Assembly: GCA_902782705.1 (NCBI GenBank)
Contig: CACZOL010000006.1
Coordinates: 1 to 5,937 of the forward strand
Reading direction: 5' to 3'
Length of the DNA: 5,937 nucleotides
Source of the DNA: an uncultured Selenomonadaceae bacterium
GTDB lineage: Bacteria > Bacillota > Negativicutes > Selenomonadales > Selenomonadaceae
The notes under the pieces are model-generated. The model was given only the letters and a program-made list of their open reading frames with translations, was not told the DNA's origin and did no database searches. This document shows positions 1 through 5,205 of this stretch, in pieces (the first letter of the stretch is position 1; every line of letters begins with the position of its first letter). The position numbers and the translations under genes were made by a program.

Positions 1-1758
1 ATCCTCCCCACGGAGTATGCGCTGTCCTCCCTCGTGAACGACCTTGTCAATCTCGTGCGTCTGCGGGCGGAGGAAGGCGGGCTGGCTCTGTATGTCAAGG
101 TCAATCCGGATACGCCGCATACACTGTTCGGCGACGAGATCCGCATCAAGCAGATCATTACCAACATCTTGACCAATGCGGTGAAATATACGGAAAAAGG
201 TTCCGTGTCGTTTTCCGTCGGTTTCCATCAAACGGCGCAGAACGAGATCGCGCTCGACGTGTCCGTCACGGATACCGGCCGCGGTATTCGGGAGGAGGAG
301 CTCGACAAGCTTTTCGCCGCTTTTGATCGTCTTGATGAAGAACAGACGCGGAAGATCGAGGGTACCGGACTTGGCCTCAATATTACGCAGCAGCTTTTGC
401 ATATGATGGGCAGCCGCCTGGAGGTGCGGAGCGTGTTCGGCAAGGGCTCGACGTTCTCGTTCTCGCTGCCGCAGAAGGTGGCAAGTTGGGAGGGCGTCGG
501 CGATATTACCGACGCGCTGAAACGCATAGAGGGAAAACGTGCCCGCCGGAACGCGGGATTTGTCGCGCCGACTGCGCGAATCCTCGTGGTGGACGATGCG
601 CCGATGAATATAGCGGTCATCTCCAGTCTCCTGCGCCGCACGAAGATTTTCGTGGACACGGCTTCCAGCGGAGAGGAGTGCGTCGAGAAATTCGGCGCGA
701 ACCAATACGATCTTGTTTTCCTCGATCATCGGATGCCGGGCATGGACGGCATGGAAACGCTGGGCGAGCTGAAGCGCCTTTATCCGGGCAAGATCAAGGA
801 CACGCCGATCATCTCTTTGACGGCGAATGCGGTTTTTGGTGCGAAGGAAGAGTATCTGGCCGCCGGATTCTCGGATTACCTCTCCAAGCCGGTCATGCCC
901 GACGCGTTGGATGCGACGCTTTTGAAGCATCTGCCTGCGGATAAGCTCGTGTTCACATCGACGGACGAGGTCGAGACGGACGAGACGCCGCTTCCCGATT
1001 GGCTCAGCGATATTCCGCTGATCTCCACGCGCCGCGGCGTCGAGTTCTGCGGCGGCAATCAGGAATATTTGGACGCGCTCAAGATTTTCGCCGCTTCGAT
1101 CGAGGAGCGCGCCGACGAACTGGAAAACCTTTACAAGAGCCGCGACTACACGGGCTACACGATCAAGGTCCACGCATTGAAGAGCATGGCGAAATCCATC
1201 GGCGCGTCTGAGCTTTCCGAGCTGGCGTCGGAAATGGAGGAAGCGGGAAGGAATCGCGATATTGCCGCGCTCACAGCGGGCGCGGAGGTGCTGCTCTCTC
1301 TTTATCGGAGCCTTGACGAGCCGTTGAAACGACTCTCGGAGGAACGGACAAAGCCGGAAGACGGCGCGGATGAGGAAAAGAAGCTCGTCACCGGTCAGCG
1401 GCGCAGGCTGCTCCTGGTGGATGACGACGATGATTTTCTGGCATTGACGACGCGCTGGCTCAAGAAGGATTATGTGGTGACGGCGGTCAATTCGGGCAAG
1501 AAAGCGTTGAAATATCTGGAAAAGGAGCGCCCTGACCTTGTGCTGCTCGATTACGAGATGCCGGAGATGGACGGCGCCGTCGTGCTGGAAAAAATCCGCG
1601 CCATGACGAGCTGCAAGGATTTGCCGGTGGTGTTCCTGACCGGGACGGAAGACAGGGAAAACGTCAAGAAGGCCGAGCAGCTCCATCCCGAAGGTTTTCT
1701 CATCAAGTCGATGGGAAAGAAAGGCCTGCTGATGGGCATTGCGGCATTCTTCGATTAA
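1..1758 (+). CDS. Hybrid sensor histidine kinase, C-terminal part (HATPase-REC-Hpt-REC), 5' end outside the window
   Basis: The reading frame is open from the first base, so the gene begins upstream; 585 codons are visible. The GTG at 34 is internal, not a start. In visible-codon numbering, the HATPase_c domain spans about 10-160: N-box (TNAVKYT, Asn59), G1 box (DTGRGI, from Asp91) and G2 box (GTGLGLN, 121-127). Receiver 1 spans about 193-312, with acidic pair Asp198/Asp199, phosphoacceptor Asp242 in LDHRMPG, Thr274 and Lys296. An Hpt domain spans about 330-445, with phosphorylatable His391 in VHALKSMAKSIGA. Receiver 2 spans about 468-585, with an acidic run 474-478, Asp517 in LDYEMPEMDG, Thr547 and Lys569; this Lys is followed by Ser instead of the usual Pro. 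The DHp helix with the autophosphorylated His, and any sensor domain, must lie just upstream. All domains needed for His-Asp-His-Asp relay after autophosphorylation are present and intact. Receiver 1-Hpt and receiver 2 resemble the next two genes closely. The input signal cannot be seen. Confidence 0.95.
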   Translation: MLPTEYALSSLVNDLVNLVRLRAEEGGLALYVKVNPDTPHTLFGDEIRIKQIITNILTNAVKYTEKGSVSFSVGFHQTAQNEIALDVSVTDTGRGIREEELDKLFAAFDRLDEEQTRKIEGTGLGLNITQQLLHMMGSRLEVRSVFGKGSTFSFSLPQKVASWEGVGDITDALKRIEGKRARRNAGFVAPTARILVVDDAPMNIAVISSLLRRTKIFVDTASSGEECVEKFGANQYDLVFLDHRMPGMDGMETLGELKRLYPGKIKDTPIISLTANAVFGAKEEYLAAGFSDYLSKPVMPDALDATLLKHLPADKLVFTSTDEVETDETPLPDWLSDIPLISTRRGVEFCGGNQEYLDALKIFAASIEERADELENLYKSRDYTGYTIKVHALKSMAKSIGASELSELASEMEEAGRNRDIAALTAGAEVLLSLYRSLDEPLKRLSEERTKPEDGADEEKKLVTGQRRRLLLVDDDDDFLALTTRWLKKDYVVTAVNSGKKALKYLEKERPDLVLLDYEMPEMDGAVVLEKIRAMTSCKDLPVVFLTGTEDRENVKKAEQLHPEGFLIKSMGKKGLLMGIAAFFD

Positions 1759-1781
1759 GGAAACGGACATTGGCTGTTTTG

Positions 1782-1814
1782 TTGACGGCTGTCTTGTGAT
1801 ATACTTTTTATAAT
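1782..1814 (+). promoter_or_regulatory. Candidate promoter for the REC-Hpt / double-receiver gene pair
   Basis: The 99-bp gap after the kinase gene is AT-rich and has two -10-like boxes. TATACT at 1800-1805 is preceded by TG at 1797-1798, forming an extended -10 (TGATATACT). A perfect TATAAT lies at 1809-1814. A TTGACG box at 1782-1787 is spaced 21 bp from TATAAT and 12 bp from TATACT, so neither pairing is ideal; the extended -10 may work without a good -35. I see no strong terminator after the kinase gene, so read-through from it is also likely. Confidence 0.45.
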
Positions 1815-1857
1815 GTTACGGTACGATAAACTATTTTAGAAAGAAGGCTGTACCTCT

Positions 1858-2679
1858 ATGGAGACGAAACCGCAGTCGCGTGTGCTGATCGTGGATGATA
1901 TGCGTGTCAATCGCATGATCCTTTCGTCGCTTCTCGCCTCGAACGGCGTGTTGTCCGATCTTGCGGAGAGCGGCGAAGAATGTTTGGAGCTTTGCCGCAA
2001 AAACAAGTACGACCTGATCCTGCTTGACCATCGGATGCCGGGGATCGACGGCGTGGACACCTTCGTCCAGCTCAAGGAGATTTTCAAGGAGCAGGGACGC
2101 AAGGTGCCTGTGGTCTGCCATACGGTAGAGGCGGCGAAGGACAATATCAATCTTTACAAGGCGGCGGGTTTCGCCGACGTGTTGATCAAGCCGATCCAGC
2201 CCCAGCGCCTTTCGGAAGTGCTCATGGAGCACCTCCCCGAAGGCAGCGTGCAGGAAAAGCAAAGACGCGAAGACGAGAAGGCCCGCCTGAAGGTGGAGCT
2301 CACAAAGCTTCCCGCGTGGCTCTCCAACGTACCGGAATTGGATATTTCCCTCGGCATGGAGAACTGCGAGACGGCGGACGACTACATGGAAGTGCTGTCC
2401 GTTTTCGCCTCGTCCGTTACCGAGAAGGCGGACGAGATCGAGCGGCTGCTGAACGAGGAGGATTACAGCCACTTCACGCTGAAGGTCCATTCGCTGAAAA
2501 CGCTGGCCAAGATCGTCGGCGCGCTCAGCCTTTCGAAAGCCGCCGTTGAACTGGAGGCTGCCGGAAAGAGCGGCGACATCGAAATCATCAAGGAGAAAAC
2601 GCCGAAGCTCCTTGTGTCTTACCGCGCCTATGCCGATCATCTTGCACCGCTTGCGCATGACGAGGAGGACAAAGCATGA
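1858..2679 (+). CDS. Response regulator with receiver and Hpt domains (REC-Hpt phosphorelay protein)
   Basis: This 273-residue cytoplasmic protein is likely an intermediate phosphotransfer carrier. An N-terminal receiver (about 7-128) has acidic pair Asp13/Asp14, phosphoacceptor Asp57 in LDHRMPGIDG, Thr89 and Lys111 in LIKP. The sequence before the Thr is unusual (VVCHT instead of the common IIALT). A charged linker (about 130-148) leads to an Hpt domain (about 150-265) with His211 in VHSLKTLAKIVGA, so both phosphoryl-accepting residues are present. There is no DNA-binding, cyclase or other output domain. The start ATG follows AAGAAGG (1841-1847) with a 10-nt gap. Its 3' end overlaps the next gene by ATGA (2676-2679), indicating translational coupling. 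The domain order and motifs (LDHRMPG; LPxWLSxxP at the head of the Hpt) match receiver 1-Hpt of the upstream kinase, so this looks like a paralogous copy of that segment. The natural phosphate donor is probably that kinase or a relative (inference). Confidence 0.93.
   Translation: METKPQSRVLIVDDMRVNRMILSSLLASNGVLSDLAESGEECLELCRKNKYDLILLDHRMPGIDGVDTFVQLKEIFKEQGRKVPVVCHTVEAAKDNINLYKAAGFADVLIKPIQPQRLSEVLMEHLPEGSVQEKQRREDEKARLKVELTKLPAWLSNVPELDISLGMENCETADDYMEVLSVFASSVTEKADEIERLLNEEDYSHFTLKVHSLKTLAKIVGALSLSKAAVELEAAGKSGDIEIIKEKTPKLLVSYRAYADHLAPLAHDEEDKA
2664..2668 (+). promoter_or_regulatory. Ribosome binding site of the double-receiver gene, inside the preceding CDS
   Basis: GGAGG lies 7 nt before the ATG at 2676, within the last codons of the REC-Hpt gene. 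Together with the ATGA overlap it supports this start and coupled translation of the two proteins. Confidence 0.75.
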
Positions 2680-3467
2680 GCAGGGGAGGACGAAACATCG
2701 TTTATATCGGGCAGGAGAAGCATATCGTGACGCAGGCGGTGGAGAACCGTCTGCCCGAGGCGGGCTTCAACGTCATCTCGCTGCCCTCGGACATAGACGA
2801 AATCAACAAGCATCGGAACAGCACGGATATTTTTCTCTGCTATCTCGACTACACCAGCCCGAAAACGGAAACCGTCATGCATTATCTGGCCGACCTTTGC
2901 CGCGACGACCACAAGTCCATGTGCCTGATCGTCGATAATGCGACGCGTGCGCAGGTCAAGAAGATGGGGAGCGCGCAATGGGCGGCGCATATCTATGTGC
3001 GGCCGCTCGACATCAACGACGTCGCCGACGACCTCATAGAGCTTTCGAAAGCGCACGACGAATTCCGCCGCAAGAAGTCGATCTTGGTCGTCGATGACGA
3101 CAGCGATTTCCTGATGATCATGAATTACATGCTGCACAAGAACTACAACGTCGCCGGCGTCAGTTCCGGCGTCGACGCCGTCATGTATCTTCAGAATCAT
3201 ACGCTGCCGGATCTGATTTTGCTGGATTACGAGATGCCCGACCTCGACGGCTACGACGTGATGCAATGGCTGCACGGGACGCCGCAGACCTCGGGAATCC
3301 CGATCATTTTTCTTACGGCCGTCGACGATCGTGAGAGCGTCATGCGCGTCGTCAAGCAAAAGCCGGACGGATATCTGCTGAAACCTATGCGGAAGTCGGA
3401 GCTTCTGGACGCGCTGGACCGTTTTTTCGTCATGAACATCTTCCAGTGGCGCATGCCGCAAGCCTGA
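2676..3467 (+). CDS. Double-receiver protein: degenerate pseudo-receiver followed by canonical receiver
   Basis: This is a 263-residue cytoplasmic protein. The C-terminal receiver (about 135-251) is complete: acidic residues Asp140-142, phosphoacceptor Asp184 in LLDYEMPDLDG, Thr214 and Lys236 in LLKPM. The N-terminal part (about 6-122) follows the same alternating strand/helix pattern (NIVYIG, DIFLCYLDY, KSMCLIVDN, AAHIYVRPLD) and reads as a diverged receiver. An Asp equivalent to the phosphoacceptor survives (Asp58 in LDYTSP). The acidic pair is replaced by Gly-Gln-Glu, the Thr position is Val/Asp, and the Lys is Arg109. It therefore probably cannot bind Mg2+ or be phosphorylated normally, and may serve for dimerisation or partner docking (inference). 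The C-terminal receiver closely resembles receiver 2 of the kinase in this window (LDYEMP, FLT..DDR/EDRE..V, then a GY/GF-L-x-K segment). There is no output domain. It overlaps the preceding REC-Hpt gene by 4 bp and is likely the terminal phosphoacceptor of the relay. Confidence 0.9.
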   Translation: MSRGGRNIVYIGQEKHIVTQAVENRLPEAGFNVISLPSDIDEINKHRNSTDIFLCYLDYTSPKTETVMHYLADLCRDDHKSMCLIVDNATRAQVKKMGSAQWAAHIYVRPLDINDVADDLIELSKAHDEFRRKKSILVVDDDSDFLMIMNYMLHKNYNVAGVSSGVDAVMYLQNHTLPDLILLDYEMPDLDGYDVMQWLHGTPQTSGIPIIFLTAVDDRESVMRVVKQKPDGYLLKPMRKSELLDALDRFFVMNIFQWRMPQA

Positions 3468-3503
3468 AGCGGGCCGTTTTCAAATGGAAAGCATGGATAA
3501 GGC

Positions 3504-3550
3504 AAAAGAACCGCCAATCCTTGAAAATCAATGGATTGGCGGTTCTTTTT
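3504..3550. terminator. Bidirectional intrinsic terminator between convergent genes
   Basis: A perfect 17-bp inverted repeat pairs 3504-3520 (AAAAGAACCGCCAATCC) with 3533-3549, around a 12-nt loop. The arms begin with A-rich and end with T-rich tracts, so both strands carry a GC stem followed by U's. It ends the phosphorelay operon (stop at 3467) on the + strand and the OFA transporter gene (stop at 3575) on the - strand. The remainder of the 107-bp spacer holds nothing else I can identify. Confidence 0.93.
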
Positions 3551-3574
3551 ATGTCCGTTTGTCCTGTGAATTTT

Positions 3575-4795
3575 TTAGAGTTCCGGTGAGGGCTGCAGCG
3601 CCGTGCGGCGGTTGCGCCAGAGGGCAAGTGCGATCGCGAGGTTTACGAGGAAGCAGCCCGCGAAGAGGTAAAGCGTGACGGCGTAACCGTAGCCCTGATC
3701 GTGGAACAGCGCCACGAGGGTGGGACCGGCGATGCCGGCGAGACCCCATGCGGTCAGGACACGGCCGTGGATCGCGCTCAGGCAGCGGACGCCGAAAAGG
3801 TCGCTGAGGTAAGCGGGCATGCAGGAAAAGCCGCCGCCGTAGCAGCTGATGATCAGGAGCGTCAGGAACTGGAAAAGTCCCGGCGTTTTCGCGTCGGCCA
3901 GCGCAACGAACGCGACGATTTCGATCAGGAAGAACAGCGCATACGTTGCCCCGCGGCCGATATAGTCGGAGACGGTGGACCAGGCGATGCGCCCGAGGCC
4001 GTTGATGAGGCCGATGACTCCGACGAGATTCGCAGCTTCCGCGGGCGTCATGCCGCAGGTCTCCTGCGCCATGGGCGAGGCCACGGCCAACAGGCTGATG
4101 CCGCAGGTGATATTGATGAAGAACACCCACCAGAGGGCGGCGAACTGCCAAGTGCGCACCGCTTCTTCCGTGGAGAGCCCGTCGAGGGAAGGCGCCGCCC
4201 CCGCGCGTTTTTCCGAGGGTGTGGGCGCGGGCTTTGCCGGAGGCTTCAGATAGAGGGCGGAGGCGCCCATGACGACCATGTAGACGACGCCCGGGATGAC
4301 GAACGCGGAGATCAGTCCGTAGGTCGTCGCCAGATATTGCATGACGGGGCCCGCGATCAGCGCGGCGAAGCCGAAGCCCATGATGGCCATGCCGGTGGCA
4401 AAGCCGCGATTCTTGGGGAAATATTTGACCAGCGTGGAGACGGGCGTGATATAGCCGACGCCGAGACCGATACCGCCGATGACGCCGTAAAACAGGTAGA
4501 GCAGCGCAAGGCTTTGGCGTGAGATGGCAAAGGCGGTGCCGAGCATACCGACGCCGAAGAAGAGCATGGAAATCAGGCCGCTTTTTTTCGGGCCGCTGCG
4601 CTCGACGAAATTGCCAAGGAATCCGGCGGACGTTCCGAGGAAAAGGATGGCGATGGAAAACGCCCAAGTGACGTCCCTGAGGGGCGCGCCCACGGCCTCC
4701 ATGATCGGGCGCGTCAGTACGCTCCACGCGTAGACGCTGCCTATGGAGATGTGGATCCCGACGGCGGAAAGTGCGATCAACCAACGATTTCTCAT
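3575..4795 (-). CDS. MFS transporter, OFA (oxalate/formate antiporter) family
   Basis: This 406-residue integral membrane carrier has the 12-helix MFS layout: six helices in about 5-183, a hydrophilic loop about 184-214, then six more to about 392. OFA-family hallmarks are visible. The first helix reads WLIALSAVGIHISIGSVYAWS, the helix 2-3 loop is GNFVERSGPKK, and the helix 4-5 region is TPVSTLVKYFPKNRGFATG. Later come the AIHGRVLTAWGLAGIAGP segment and Arg269 in helix 8 (NGLGRIAWS). OFA carriers move small organic anions (oxalate, formate, pyruvate-like acids); the substrate here is unknown. Arg269 plausibly matches the substrate-binding Arg272 of OxlT, but no lysine occurs after residue 303, so OxlT Lys355 has no obvious counterpart and oxalate is doubtful. 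The start was chosen at ATG 4793-4795 because AGGAGG (4802-4807) precedes it by 6 nt and the protein then begins MRNRWLIALS, as family members do. An in-frame ATG at 4912 would add 39 non-membrane residues across a leader terminator and is unlikely. Confidence 0.93.
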   Translation of the reverse strand: MRNRWLIALSAVGIHISIGSVYAWSVLTRPIMEAVGAPLRDVTWAFSIAILFLGTSAGFLGNFVERSGPKKSGLISMLFFGVGMLGTAFAISRQSLALLYLFYGVIGGIGLGVGYITPVSTLVKYFPKNRGFATGMAIMGFGFAALIAGPVMQYLATTYGLISAFVIPGVVYMVVMGASALYLKPPAKPAPTPSEKRAGAAPSLDGLSTEEAVRTWQFAALWWVFFINITCGISLLAVASPMAQETCGMTPAEAANLVGVIGLINGLGRIAWSTVSDYIGRGATYALFFLIEIVAFVALADAKTPGLFQFLTLLIISCYGGGFSCMPAYLSDLFGVRCLSAIHGRVLTAWGLAGIAGPTLVALFHDQGYGYAVTLYLFAGCFLVNLAIALALWRNRRTALQPSPEL

Positions 4796-4801
4796 AGCAA
4801 A

Positions 4802-4807
4802 CCTCCT
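4802..4807 (-). promoter_or_regulatory. Ribosome binding site of the OFA transporter (decides the start)
   Basis: On the minus strand AGGAGG lies 6 nt before the ATG at 4795. It is the best Shine-Dalgarno sequence in the window, and it selects this start over the upstream in-frame ATG at 4912. Confidence 0.88.
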
Positions 4808-4840
4808 GTACGTTCCCATGAGAGGCTTTCCCCGAGACGC

Positions 4841-4874
4841 AAAAAACGCCTGGACAAATCCTCTTGCCCAGACG
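4841..4874 (-). terminator. Intrinsic terminator inside the OFA transporter 5' leader (attenuator)
   Basis: Read on the minus strand, an 11-bp stem (CGUCUGGGCAA, 4874-4864, with UUGUCCAGGCG, 4857-4847; two G-U pairs) closes a 6-nt loop. Six U's follow directly (4846-4841). It lies after the transporter's promoter and 45 nt before its start codon, so it would stop transcription before the gene unless it is disrupted. That is the expected position for an attenuation terminator. Confidence 0.8.
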
Positions 4875-5014
4875 GTCGGCTGATTGTGGAAGCACTGCAC
4901 CAGTTCTTTCATGCTCTTGCTTCCGCATCAATTCACGCGACACGTGGTTGATTCCACAGGGAAGCGGGTCCCTATCCGTCAGCCGCGCGAATCGTATTTC
5001 ATTTTCACGGGTTG

Positions 5015-5044
5015 ATTATAATCGTCTGAGAGGACATTTGTCAA
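5015..5044 (-). promoter_or_regulatory. Sigma-A-type promoter of the OFA transporter leader
   Basis: On the minus strand a perfect -35 box TTGACA (5044-5039) and a perfect -10 box TATAAT (5020-5015) are separated by 18 bp. Transcription would start near 5008, producing the long leader. The promoter is divergent from that of the repeat-protein gene, with 63 bp between the two -35 boxes, which leaves room for a shared regulator site. I recognised none. Confidence 0.85.
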
Positions 5045-5107
5045 GCAAAATTTTAGGGCAAATTGTGTATGATTCAAGAAAACGAGGAAAAAAGTTTCAT
5101 TTGGGGC

Positions 5108-5136
5108 TTGCCATAAAAACGCTTTCTCGATATAAT
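5108..5136 (+). promoter_or_regulatory. Sigma-A-type promoter of the repeat-protein gene
   Basis: TTGCCA (5108-5113) and a perfect TATAAT (5131-5136) are spaced by the optimal 17 bp. Transcription would start near 5143, about 60 nt before the chosen start codon. Confidence 0.85.
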
Positions 5137-5193
5137 ACGGATAAGGATATAGGATAGGCATTTTATCTAAAAATGTCGTACAAGGATGAAAGC

Positions 5194-5200
5194 GGGGGAA
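5194..5200 (+). promoter_or_regulatory. Ribosome binding site of the repeat-protein gene (decides the start)
   Basis: GGGGGAA ends 5 nt before the ATG at 5206. It is better placed than the purine run at 5151-5158, which lies 14 nt before the alternative in-frame ATG at 5173. The G-rich core would pair with the anti-Shine-Dalgarno sequence with one G-U wobble. Confidence 0.55.
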
Positions 5201-5205
5201 CTAAA

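Larger units (their letters stand above)
4796..5008 (-). promoter_or_regulatory. Long structured 5' leader of the OFA transporter; candidate riboswitch/attenuator of unknown class
   Basis: About 213 nt lie between the predicted transcription start (near 5008) and the ATG. A 7-bp closing helix P1 (CGGCUGA at 4985-4979 with UCAGCCG at 4883-4877) encloses several hairpins. These are AGGGA/UCCCU (4973-4969 with 4962-4958), CGCGU/AUGCG (4939-4935 with 4928-4924) and GGAAGCA/UGCUUCC (4924-4918 with 4894-4888); the last two share base 4924. Only 2 nt separate the P1 3' strand from the terminator stem. GACGG in the P1 region (about 4980-4976) could pair with CCGUC at the terminator's 5' base, giving a possible but short competing helix. 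I compared it from memory with T-box, cobalamin, ykkC/guanidine, ZTP, SAM, lysine and THF consensus motifs and found no convincing match. The helices were found by eye, not by an energy calculation. Confidence 0.55.

Noticed and set aside
1831..2658. Minus-strand open frame of 275 codons opposite the REC-Hpt gene (and a similar one at 2637-3461)
   Set aside because: Both are antisense to well-supported receiver genes, and their translations look like shadow sequence (His/Arg/Leu/Val runs) with no domain.
3701..4522. Plus-strand open frame of 273 codons antisense to the transporter
   Set aside because: It is a composition shadow: low-complexity Asp/Gly/Arg-rich translation, no ribosome site, no recognisable motif.
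4841..4883. ZTP riboswitch: the leader contains CCGUCUGGGCA, close to the conserved CCGCCUGGGCA
   Set aside because: The required upstream ZTP motifs (GUGACUGGCG and the GGGAGCG region) are absent, so the similarity is probably chance within a terminator stem.
4796..4912. 39-residue N-terminal extension of the OFA transporter from the ATG at 4912
   Set aside because: The extension would be encoded across the leader terminator, has no family resemblance, and has a much weaker ribosome site than AGGAGG before ATG 4795.
3549..4943. Long minus-strand open frame (464 codons) covering the transporter region
   Set aside because: It is a different frame over the OFA gene. Its translation is rich in Arg/His/Pro with no membrane pattern, while the alternative frame gives a clear 12-helix MFS protein with a perfect ribosome site.
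4964..4980. ykkC/guanidine-type riboswitch: AUAGGGACCCG resembles CUAGGGUUCCG
   Set aside because: The following conserved ykkC elements (ACUGGUCCGAGAG and the GGGAUAAAAGCCCGGGAG segment) are not present at the expected distance.
5050..5077. A second minus-strand promoter (TTGAAT-16-TAAAAT) upstream of the transporter
   Set aside because: It is possible but clearly weaker than the perfect TTGACA-18-TATAAT promoter just downstream, and AT-rich sequence gives such matches easily.
4864..5157. Plus-strand open frame of 97 codons in the divergent intergenic region
   Set aside because: No ribosome site or promoter precedes it. It crosses the leader and both promoters and has no recognisable sequence.
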